Shown here: one piece after another, positions 36,069-46,661 of the stretch
Layout: every line of letters starts with the position of its first letter
Numbering within the stretch: the stretch's first letter is position 1
Assembly (NCBI GenBank): GCA_021234155.1
Contig: JAJEKV010000084.1
Location: forward strand, 2,190,545 to 2,254,544
From: Isoetes taiwanensis
Lineage: Eukaryota > Streptophyta > Lycopodiopsida > Isoetales > Isoetaceae
Length of the DNA: 64,000 bases
Direction of reading: 5' to 3'
Translations under genes and position numbers: made by a program
The notes under the pieces: generated by a model
Told to the model about the DNA's origin: nothing
The model's input: only the letters and a program-made list of their open reading frames with translations
The model's database searches: none

Positions 36069-36733
36069 GTGAAATGGCAGTTGCCGCATACGCAAATTGT
36101 GCATCCTGAGAATGATGCGATTGGTATCCTCCGTCTGACCATCTGTCTGAAGGTGGTACTGGTCCCGGGGGGTTCACACATGTATTCCGTAGAATACATG
36201 TGCGTGGACGGAGAAGGGGTTTTTTTGAAAAAAAAAGTACGTATACCTGCGGTCGCTCATACGTTTTGGCGCCCAGATGTATGCATTTTCCACGGTCCGG
36301 GGATGGATTTCTTCGAGCTGCTAAGGCTTTGAATCCGAAGCTTGCTGCCAGAAAAACATCAAGGGATTTGGTGTTTCGGAGGGTTTTGAATCCAAGCTTT
36401 GCTCTGATACATAGCGACTTAGCTGAGCGCAGCCACTTCTTGAAGTCCTTGCATACAGGTATGACGAAATGGCATTCTTCCATCTGCCTTTGGCTAGTTA
36501 CAAAATCTGGACTTTTAGATCTAAGTATTTTGGATGGCCACAGAGTTGAGATTGCTTGTGATTTTTGCTTGCATACAAACAAAGATCTGGGCTACATCTT
36601 TGGAAGTTACGTGCCAAGGCATAATATCAACCGTAGCATGGCCCATATGAAGCAAGGCTTGGTGAAACCGTCGGTTGGATGCTTGGTCCACGGGGAAAAT
36701 GTCCTTTTGGATCTTTGTTGGAGTGAAAGCTAG
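36069..36733 (+). CDS. Unrecognised coding-like stretch in the unit tail, copy 2
   Basis: Two overlapping open frames. The first (36069-36332) reads …PGGSHMYSVEYMCVDGEGVF…FWRPDVCIFHGPGMDFFELL. The second (36200-36733) reads …LNPSFALIHSDLAERSHFLK…LDGHRVEIACDFCLHTNKDL…. The two could be parts of one product joined by a frameshift or intron. Amino-acid use looks protein-like rather than random, but I recognise no domain. Copy 1 has the same region with more breaks (17484-18150). Confidence 0.3.
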
Positions 36734-37952
36734 CATCTACTATGGTCGCTTCATGAATTGAGGCTATCGGATCGACCACCTAAATCTGAAAGTGCATGAT
36801 AGGCAATACCGGGTTTGATACAAAAAGTAGTTTTTCCGATACTTGGCTTCTAGGCTTATAGGAATGCTTATGAATGGTGCATGCTTGAGAATGCATGTTA
36901 CATAGTACCACACCAGCTGGAATGACACTTTATATTTCTTTGTAGAGCTCCTATTATACTATGATTCGTGTTGAAGATATCTTTGAAACAACCTTATCTC
37001 AAGGACAAGTTTGATGGGCTTAGGGAGCAAAACGAAATTCCTTGTGGCATGATTCTGCGATTCGCAAGACACCCTATGATGATACAAACAAGAAGCAATT
37101 TTTAGAAGAGCTCCAAATCAGGTTTGGGAAATTAAATACGCCCGATTTCATTTTTCGAATTTTCTATGGCCACGTTCTATGGCTATTTGTCTCATTTAAA
37201 CATACTTAGACTAGGAATTTGGAAAATGTCCGCCTAGTAATACTTTTAGGCATTTGATTTAGCTTTTCGATGCCCCGATCTTTCAATGCAAAAACAGAAT
37301 TATGGTCTATTAGATATGGTCATTTTGCCAATCTGATGTTAATTCAAAACAAAGAAACTATTTGTCTTGTTTAGACAAAGTTAGACTAGGATTTTGAAAA
37401 AGAGTCGCCTAGCATTAATTTTAGGCATTTGATTAATCTCTGTAATGCATGTTGTTTCAACGCAAACAGAGATATAGTCTAGTAGATATGGTCATTTTTA
37501 TAATCTGTTGTAAATGACATTCAATAGAAAGATACCATGTATTACAACCTGTTTCTCAAAAACTCTAGAGATATATTTGGAAAGTTAAAATTCTCCCAAT
37601 ATGTCTTGTTGTTGTGGGTCCCATGGATTAGGTCTATTTGATAGGCTCAGACATATTTCGATGTTCAAGGGATTTCAGTCCTTGAGTTGGACCAGAGCGA
37701 AGACTCTGAGTTGCAAACTAAATAATGCAGAACTAAGGAGACAGCAGAGCACTTGTACAAGCATGTTGATGCAGCGCGGGAGGAAGCTGAGTTGAAGGCA
37801 AAGCAGGTCAGATGTCTTCTATGCAGAACATTCTCCTTTGTATGTTTTGCTTCAAATTGCTCTTGTATACGTATGCTATGTATTTACTAGCTGCGTATGC
37901 TTTTGCTCATTCCTATTTATTTGGCTTTGAATTTATTCATGTTAATATTACA

Positions 37953-37980
37953 CTAGTAATGGTGCCCAGCGTTGTTGGGC
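37953..37980 (-). other. Helitron 3' terminus: hairpin + CTAG
   Basis: On the minus strand, GCCCA…TGGGC forms a 5-bp, 7-nt-loop hairpin (37964-37980), followed by ACCATTA and CTAG (37956 to 37953), then the host T. In Helitrons this structure marks the end of rolling-circle transfer. Confidence 0.9.
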
Positions 37981-38098
37981 ATAAGTTGGAAACTTGTAAA
38001 TGATAAGGCAACAATGATACTGAGGTGTTGCTCCAGCTATTGCAACTCCTCCCTCTTTCCTTTTATGTTGGTATTCCTGGATGTTGCGCCATTGTTCC

Positions 38099-41004
38099 AT
38101 CCTTTATTATAAAGTTTTAGTGTATGTCGTGCATAAAACCCTAAAACTTTGGGCGCCCAATTTCACTTAAAATTTTGGATTTCTTTCTGCGGACCATCGA
38201 ACCCTAGCGCCTTTGAGCCCCACGGGGGCGTCCAAATCAAGCATTGCCGAGGGACAAAAGGGAGATCTTGAAGACAACGATAAAAGAGCAAGAACTTCTG
38301 TATCGATTAGGGGCGATTCGGATATCTTTGATGCGAATCTACGGACTCGGGGAATGCCGCACTTCCATCGGAAAAATCGTTTACGAGCATTAAGCGAGCC
38401 GTTCCATGGGCGGTGATTTCAGCATGTTATTGTGAGCTCATTGGAGCAAGGATGGTTGGGGCAGCCGAATCCAGCGGGTAACATCTGGCGGTTGGATACG
38501 GGAAAAAAGGGACTCTGCGGGCAGCGTGGGCATTCGAGGTAATGGATTCGCTGCAATCATGGCTTCATTTGGGCCATAGCAATGGGGAATCTGAAATAGG
38601 AATTCTTTGGAGACTATCACGATTAATGCGATGCAAAGCTGCTTTAAAATTTGATGTGGATTCTCTTATTCAAGATTTGAAACAATCTTTCTTGGAACAA
38701 ATGAAAATAGAGTTAGAAAGCTTCAAACAACGGATATGGGCTGAATTCTATGAGTTTAAAAAGCGGATGTGCTTTAAAACAAATACTCTTAAAGGCTGCA
38801 ATGGGCCCTGAAGCTTCTAAAAGATGCATAAATTCGTATTGCAGAATTATGGGTCTTTGGCTCTGCTAACTCTCCCAAATATTTCAAATAGTGCGATCAC
38901 GGGATTTATGCGAGGAGTAGTTCTAGCTCGAGAATTAAGTTCGGGTTTGTATATAAGCACCTATTTATATTATATAAACCTAAGAAGGGCGGGGATGATT
39001 CTTCGGTGTCATAGGCCATGAGCTTTATTATACAAAAAAGTTTAGGTCTAAGAAGCAATTGAAAAATCCAAGAAGCATCTCCAAAAAGCTGCGGTATATA
39101 TTTGCATTGAATTTTATTTGAGTCGGGCTTTTTAAACTCTTGAGGGTTGCGGACCATAGGTGGAGGCGCACTTGCCTTTCCGACCATAAGTGGAGAAGAA
39201 GGGAAAGACACCTTTGTCAATGCTATGGGCCCTTTTAGAGGTATGTGTGTTTTTGCATACATGGCATTTTGAATATTAGATTGAAGCATGCAATCACTAT
39301 GAAATGCAATCACCATTGTAGGATCAGTTCAACCAGCGTTCTTGGGTTCCTTTATATGTTGTTATTAGCTATTTCAACTCCTCCAACATGAGCACAATGG
39401 AAATTTATCATAGGAAACAGAGGCTAAAATGGGGGTGGAGTTGTTTGATTTAACAATGAGTATTATTTTAGGAAAAATATAGCAAATAATTGGTGAAGCG
39501 ATGCCACATTTATTATTGCATAAGAATGAAAGACTTGTATGCCGGTGGCGATACAAGTCTTGTATATAATCAATAATAAATGCCCGTGATCGCTTCTCCA
39601 TTATTTGTATTTAAACATCCTAAAATAATACTCATTGTTAAATCAAACACATCCCACCCTTTTTTAGCATCATGAAGTTTCCTATGATAAATTTCCATTG
39701 TGCTCATGTTGGAGGAGTTGAAATAGCTAATAACAACATATAAAGGAAAGCAAGAACGCTGGTTGAACTGGATCCTACAATGGTGATTGCATTTCATAGT
39801 GATTGCATGCTTCAATCTAATATTCGTAAAATGCCATGTATGCAAAAACACACATACCTCTAAAAGGGCCCATAGCATTGACAAAGGTGTCTTTCCCTTC
39901 TTCTCCACTTCTATGGTGAAAGGCAAGTGCGCCTCCACCTATGGTCCAAGAACCCAAGAGTTTAAAAAAGCCCGACTCAAATAAAATTCAATGCAAATAT
40001 ATATACCGCAGTTTTTGGAGATGCTTCTTGGATTTTTCAATTGCTTCTTAGACCTAAACTTTTTTGTATAATAAAGCTCATGGCCTATGACACCGTAAGA
40101 ATCATCCCCGCCCTTCTTAGGTTTATATAATATAAATAGGTGCTTATATACAAACCTGAACTTAATTTCGAGCTAGAACTACTCTCGCCACAAATCCCCG
40201 CAGATCGCACTATTTGAAATATTTGGGAGAGTTAGCAGAGCCAAGACTCCATAATTCTCGCAAAACGAATTTATGCATCTTTTAGAAGCTTCATTCCATT
40301 GCAGCTTTAAGAGTATTTGTTTTAAAGCACATCCGCTTCTTTAAACTCATAGAATTCAGCCCATATCTGTTGTTTGAAGCTTTCTAACTCTATTTTCATT
40401 TGTTCCAAGAAAGATTGTTTCAAATCTTGAATAAGAGAATCCACATCAAATTTTAAAGCAGCCTTGCATCGCGTAATCGCATAGTCTCCAAAGAATTCCT
40501 ATTTCAGATTCCCATTGCTATGGCCCAAATGAAGCCATGATTGCAAAGAATCCATTACCTCCGAATGCCCACGCTGCCCGCAGAGTCTTTTTTTCCCCGG
40601 TATCCAACCGCCAGATGTTACCTGCCGGATTCGGCCGCCTAACCATCCTTGCTCCAATGAGCTCGGCTGAATAACATGCCGGAAATCACCCGCCCATGGA
40701 ACGGTTTCGCTTAATGCTCGTAAACGATTTTTCTGATGGAAGCGCGGCATTCCCCGAGTCCGAGATTCTAAGATCAAAGATATCCGAACCGCCTCTAATC
40801 GATACAGAGTTCTTGCTCTTTTTACTGTTGTCTTCAAGATCTCCCTTTTTGTCCTCGGCAATGCTTGATTTGGACGTCCCCGTGGCTCAAGGCGGCTAGG
40901 GTTCGATGGTCTGCAAAGAAATCCAAAATTTTAAGTGAAATCTGGGCCGTCCAAAGTTTTAGGGTTTTATGCACGACATACACTAAAACTTTATAATAAA
41001 GGAT
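38099..41004. repeat. ~2.9 kb palindrome (arms ~1.45 kb) inside the Helitron
   Basis: The left arm starts ATCCTTTATTATAAAGTTTT and the right arm ends with its complement. Complementarity continues inward through TAGTGTATGTCGTGCATAAA, GCATTGCCGAG, TCGTTTACG, CTCCAACATGAGCACAATGG and AAGACTTGTAT to a ~12-nt centre near 39540-39553. The arms differ at scattered sites, several at CAG/CTG. Both outer ends read A/TCCTTTATTATAAAG inward, that is, they look like Helitron 5' termini. Transcription of either strand would give a very long hairpin RNA. Confidence 0.9.
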
Positions 41005-41378
41005 AATATAAGTAGGAATTCCTCTAGTATTGAACCTGGTTATGTTGCAGTAGACTGGCTTGTGCCAAATGCACAAAGTGTTATTTTTTGAAGAACATAA
41101 TGCAATTTCTATGAGGTATTCAGCCAGATCAAACGATGCAATTATAAAAGAGAGAAACTTTGGGAGCTTAGATGTTGCTTTTACGAAATTTTATAAGCTC
41201 CAAATGTAAGAGTTTGGGCAAGGGCAATATGCCTACAAACTGATGGAATGTAAAACTGGAATCCATGGCTTGACAAATAAAGTCAAGGCCATGTGGGAGA
41301 CTTGCACAGTGACTTGTTGTTAAACCTTATATACTAATATACTGCAATTGCAAATTTATGAGAAGTGACTGCATACCA

Positions 41379-41490
41379 TGGTTTATATGGAAGAATAAAT
41401 TCCTTCTAGCCAGCTCTCCTGGTTTATATGGAAGAATAAATTCCTTCTAGCCAGCTCTCCAAATTGTCACACTCCAAATTGTCACACTGT
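41379..41490. repeat. Small tandem duplications in the Helitron
   Basis: A 41-bp unit starting TGGTTTATATGGAAGAATAA occurs at 41379 and 41420, followed at once by a 15-bp unit AAATTGTCACACTCC at 41461 and 41476. Confidence 0.9.
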
Positions 41491-43250
41491 TTGGAAAATT
41501 CCTGCTAAAGTAATAAACATCACATGATTTTTATTGATGATCCTCTTGTGTCATTATATACGCTAAGAGAAAATTATGGGCCAAAAATTGACAGATGTTG
41601 CTTGCCTTTATGAAGAAGGAACCTATATTTGTTCTTTCTGCTGCAGAGGAATGATCTGATTCCCGCTCAGTTTTCAAATGAAGAAGTAAATGGAGCCATC
41701 ATTGACCTTTTCTTTTCAACATTGTAAAATAGCAAAGAGCTTAAATCTTCTGGCTGTCTCATACTTCAATATTATGTCAGTCTACAAACACAAAAGGCAG
41801 TTAGAAACAATATAACCTATGGCGGGATCTAAATTATTCCAAATAAACTAAATAGCTAGGATGCATGTTCTTGTCCACCTGAGGCAATCTTAGCGCTTTA
41901 AGGAAGTTTGATCTGCTGTGAAGAAGATGCTTCTATGGAGACGCTTCTGTGATAACTTTTTTTTAGAACCTGCAAAAAGTCCTCCTGCAAAATTATCCTG
42001 CAAGCTTGAAACCTGCTAAAACCATTATGCAAGCTTGAAGATGCATACCACAGCCCGAAAGTAAATAATAGATGTTTCACAAAACATAATCATTTGTAAA
42101 TAAACCCCGATCAGCATAAATCTATATGCATTCAGCAGCCAAATCCTTTGTTTCCCTTAGCCTTAAGTTGTTTCTCTCCTGTCAAACTTAAACGGACTCC
42201 AAGTATATGGATTAACACCTATGGAAGAGCTCTGTTGCACTCATCCAAAATTGCCTGAATCCAGTCTGCCTCCCATACAATCACATCTCTTACCCTTCTT
42301 CTTCTTCTTCTTCTTATTTTCAAGGCTGAAAGAATGTTTAAATTGGATGAGGCACTCTGTGAAAGACCTAAGGGCCCGATCATAGTGTTCCAATCTACCT
42401 ATGAAAATAATTGTGAAGAGCTCCAGTGCCCAGATCTATCATGAGTGGCCCTAAATTTCGAATTACAAAGAGCAAAGGAAGATAGCATAAAGAAATGATA
42501 GAAGAAAAAAACCTGATCGCGTTCAAAATGTCTGCCTGCAAAGCCACTGAAAAACAAAAGAGAGGTCCTACCCCCCAGCAATACAGCACTGTAAGAATGT
42601 TGTATTAGGCACAGATCTGGACTTAGAAGGAAAAACTGTGTTTGAATTCCAATGGGTAAAAACTTCAAGGAATTTACTTACTGTTTCTATCATTGTCGAA
42701 TCAATATGCGAAGGATAGGAAGGCGCTCCAGATGACACCTATCTTTGAAAATAGAGCAAGGGGAAGAAAATATAGCCTGGGTTTTTTACCACCACCGTGC
42801 TTTGTTTACCGCTAGGATCAATCAAAAGGCTGTCTGGGTTTCCCGAAATTGTTTTGTCTGACATAGCCGCTATTTACTGTGGCGTTCACTGCTATGGCCC
42901 AACTGAAGTTTGAGACGATTTGCCATCTACTATGCACTATCTGCAAAGCCCCAAAGCATGCCAGCAATATGGCAGATCTGAAAGCAAGAGCAACCAGCTT
43001 CAATTCGACGTAGCGGATCCTGCTATCAGATTTTGGCCGTCAATCCTGGAAGCAAAAGCAATTCCAGCCAAAGAACTATGGCACTTGCAAGCAGATTAGA
43101 GATCACTGTCTTTGAGCACTGTTCTTCAGTTTGTCTCGATAGCAAGCTCCAAACTCCATCATTGAATAACAGCTCCTAGTTAACCCTAAAACATCCAGAT
43201 CGAGCGAGAAGAAAAAATCAGGGGCTATCTAGACCGTTTATCTCGTAGGT
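41491..43250. other. Helitron interior without recognisable gene
   Basis: AT-rich, with a CTT microsatellite at 42295-42316. Reading frames are short (a minus-strand frame at 42395-42668 is hydrophobic) and none carries a motif I recognise. Captured host exons are possible: CAATTTTCAAATGAAG-type coding-like sequence near 41645-41730 is the best candidate, but it is weak. Confidence 0.4.
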
Positions 43251-44300
43251 CAAATCTGGGCCGTCCGATTTAGGGCTGGGTCCAACACTTACACAAAAAC
43301 ATTATAATATAAGATGTTCTTGCATACCAGACCGTAAATCTTGAACATGATTGTACCCGACATCTTGTCGGGTTAAGTAATAACATGTATACATGCATGC
43401 AGGTTTCTATATCCTTAAAGGAGAAGGTTTCTGAGGCCAAGGATCAGGTATAGCATTGACATACTATTAAATTAAGTTTGAGGAGAGGCTGTAAGTAGCA
43501 GTATTATTCTTGTTTAGGTAAAGGAAACTGTCGGGAAATTTCAAGTGAATAAGGAAATTTTCTGCAGCACATTTTCTTTGCCTGAGTTTGTTCAAGAGGT
43601 CCAAGAAGAAGTAAAGCATGTGCTGGGCGCATATTTAAAGATATGCCAAACAAATTCAAAGAGTCTTTGGTGCCTTTTAGATTCTAAAACTCGAAAAATG
43701 TGAATTGTTTTGCAGGGTGATTTGTCATCTTTAAAGAAATGGTGCAGTAGAGAAGCCGAACGCAGAGCTTATGAAAGCCATGGCATTTTCTTAGATAATA
43801 AGGTTGGTGGTCTCTAGGAGTTATGTAAAAACAGCTTCGTAACTGATGTCAACAATGTGTATTATTCAGATTTTGTTTATATCAGAAGTTGAGGTGAAAG
43901 AGACAAAACTTGTTGGCAATGTCCCTATTATTATTCTCGCAGTGAGTATAATGAACTTACAAGCTTTAACATGAGATAATAGGCGTTCATGAGTAAAACA
44001 AATATACTGTTAAACCTAATTCTTTGCTGTCATTTTTTTTAGTTTCAGACGCAACAAATATATTGTGTGCGAGATCAGTATGGGAACATCAGGGAAGGTT
44101 CAAAGGTAAGAGTATTAATAACTTGGGTGGTTGGTGGTTGTAGATAGTCATTCCTGATGTCTTTTTGTGTTACATTAAGGATGATATTCGAAGAGTTTAT
44201 TATGCGTGGGCAATGCAACAAGTACCCCCAGAAGAAGGAGACAGTGATTTTACTCCACGGTGCTCGACCTGGCGCCTTGGGAACACCGCGGGGGTGCTCG

Positions 44301-46661
44301 ATGGATGAGGCAGAGGCCATCACCTCTGCTATTCTCCAGAGCTTAACCCCAGGCCTAACCCTGTCACCTCAAGCTAATTTCATCATTAATCTGTGGGTTG
44401 CAGAAGCTAGGAGCAGTAGATCTACAGTAGGACTCTTTAGATTTAGATCTTGCAGTGAATCAGACGTGTTGTGTGTGATCTCCTTCTCAGAGGAGGGGAT
44501 AACTCTTATTCGAGACCTTAATTCCTCTGGCTTTCTTGAAACGGTGGTGAGAAACCACAGTTTCTTGAAAAATTTGCTGATTCTGGAAGCGGAACCCCAA
44601 GTCATCAAGCTGTGTTGCAGTATTTTCCACCTCCAGACTCGCCAAGAACTTTGCTTGAGTCCCGGAATTGAGCTTCTTGTCCTCCAAAATGAGACCAAAG
44701 AAAACCGTTTTCAAGGGCGAATCTTCACGACAAAACAGGTGGGAAGATGAGGAAGATCATAAAACATTGGACCAAGACAATAAAGACTGGAAGATCATCC
44801 TCACTCTGGAAAAAGAAGACGACCAGGGAAAAAGATGAAAGAGCTTACAGTTTCTTTTGATATCATCAGGGATCAACAGAAAGCAGCAGCAGAATGCATG
44901 GAAATTAAGAATGAAGGCCTTCTTGCTTCATGTCAGGAGGAAATCACAAGATTAGAGAAACAATATGCCGAGGGGAAAGCTGGGGATCGAGACCTTGTGT
45001 GGAACATGATCAAGAAACTCCAGGAGTTAGACCTTCTCCTTTACCAAATGATCAGACTGAAGGCAGGACATTCCAAAGAAGATTGCTGTAGTCTAAAAAA
45101 TCAAGCCTTTAAGAAAAGCATGACCGAACTGTTGCAAACAACTAAAGACTTAGCAGAAGAACTGGAATTGTTGGGGTGGAATTCTAAGGCCTCTTTTCGA
45201 CTGGTACGGGTCTGGGAAGCTGCGGATGATCATGAAATCATCAAGTTTAGGGAAGCTTTTAAGGATGACCTTTCTCCCGGGGCTCTTCGCTGAACTAAAA
45301 GAATGTGGAGGTGAGACACGACACTGTCATGCACGAGCTGACACCTGCAAAGGAATGCACCATTTGTGATTCAAATGGATACTTCAATCCTCGTGATGCT
45401 GCTCAGTGTGGATGTCCGAACTGCCAAAAGATTGTAAACCTCAACTTGGATAAGCAATCAACGAAGATCTCAGATCTCAAGCTCAAGTCAAATATTCCAA
45501 CCCTGGGCAAATATGATAAAATCAATGGTATGCTTCTCTCTTTCAAAAATGTTCTGCTTAATTCTTCTATAGGGAAATGTCCTTTGGGTAATATAGAGGG
45601 AAAGGATTTTGTCAAAGGCTCAGTTGTTGACCTTCATGCTATTCATGATCAAGAAGCCTATGTGAAATACTCTTCCCATGGTATTCTGGTTCATTTTCCC
45701 AAAAACTGTCCTCAGATTTATGAAGTTAAGAATTGGATCAACAAGATCATAAACATTCCTATTCTTTCTATCTTAAAAATGGATTCCAGAACCTTCCAAA
45801 TCATTTGCAAGGATAGTAACCATGTGAAGTATATTCTGACCAGAAAAATTACTTCTATTGCTAATTGTCCTGCTTACATTATGAAATGGAATCCTCTTTA
45901 CATTCCAGGGAACTTCTCTACCATTGCCACCACAACCTGGGTTTCTTGCCCGAATTTGCCTCCATTGTTTTGGACAAATAACCACCTTAAGGCAATTGGT
46001 GAATGTTTGGGAGAAGTAATTCATATATCCATCCCCCAAACTGATTTTCCTTCCATTTTTATTATGAAGGAAATTAATTCCAACTGGGAAAAGTTTATTG
46101 GTTCAAGAATTGATGAGGACACCTTTCTGGATATCAAGATCAGTTACTCTGAAACCCCTATTGTTGAGCTTAAAAAGGATAATTTGAATTCCAAAGGGAA
46201 AGATCCTATGTTTCAAACTCAAGGAAGGAAGGAATGGATCCCTAAAAAGGATCTGAAAAAAGAACATAATCTTGAGAAAGGGGAATGCAGCAAACATAAT
46301 GGGTGAAGGTAATTGTTCCAGCCCAACTTTGCATTCCCTGGAAAGATCAGGAGAGTAACAACAAGGTTGGCAGCAATGTGATCATTGAAGAAATCATTGA
46401 AGACATTGACATCTCTGATTTAAACAAAGATCGAGATGCAAATATTTATAATGATGATCCTTACGAGAGTGATAACTCGGCTTATCCGAAAGGTGCCTAT
46501 CTAGAATATATTATTGACAAAGACCCGCAGAGGGAGGAAAGGCTTCATCCATGGCAAATTGTTTCATATCACAAAAAAAGAAAAACAAAGAAAATCAGAC
46601 CCCTGAGCCATCGAGAAGAAGCTCAAGGAAATCCAAAAAAACTGATTTCTATGGATATTAA
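44301..46661 (+). pseudogene. LINE ORF1 (DUF4283-type), copy 3, without SINE
   Basis: Same protein as in copies 1 and 2, with the SINE site empty (45743-45758), so the Cys cluster and DUF4283-like block are continuous from 45305 to 46306. Breaks occur at ~45275 (CTCCCGGGGCTC where copy 2 has CTCCTGGCTGCT) and at ~46302 (8 nt lost). The TAA at 46659-46661 overlaps the ORF2 ATG at 46651. Confidence 0.82.

Larger units (their letters stand above)
18750..37332. repeat. Tandem segmental duplication, copy 2
   Basis: Same order and orientation of elements as copy 1, 18,583 bp against 18,749 bp. The nested SINE, the DNA transposon and its 4-bp target duplication are all present, so those insertions predate the split of copies 1 and 2. 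Copy 2 has the cleanest FCP1-like reading frame, and long open stretches of LINE ORF1 and ORF2. Confidence 0.95.
37953..43314 (-). mobile_element. Non-autonomous Helitron (5,362 bp) in a TIM44 intron
   Basis: The empty site in copies 1 and 2 reads …TTACA/TGTTCTTG…; copy 3 has exactly 5,362 bp between that A and T with no target duplication. On the minus strand the insert begins TCTTATATTATAATG and ends with a GC-rich hairpin, a 7-nt spacer and CTAG. These are the canonical Helitron features: 5'-TC, 3' hairpin plus CTRR, A^T target. No Rep or helicase frame is present, so it depends on an autonomous partner. It contains a 2.9 kb palindrome and unrecognised, possibly captured, sequence at 41.0-43.2 kb. 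Confidence 0.93.
37601..44308 (+). pseudogene. TIM44: TIM44-like gene, C-terminal exons, copy 3 (intron holds a Helitron)
   Basis: Exons at ~37601-37806, 43403-43447, 43518-43640, 43716-43802, 43870-43941, 44043-44105 and 44180-44308. The first intron contains the Helitron, so the gene now spans 6.7 kb. This copy gives the best reading: ILFISEVEVKETKLVG aligns with the ILHISEVEV segment typical of plant TIM44. The donor after 43640 is AT, shared with copy 2. The 44043 exon is 3 nt shorter than in copy 1 at CAG/CTG sites. The last exon ends at TGA (44306-44308), where the LINE begins, replacing the usual C-terminus. Confidence 0.8.
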
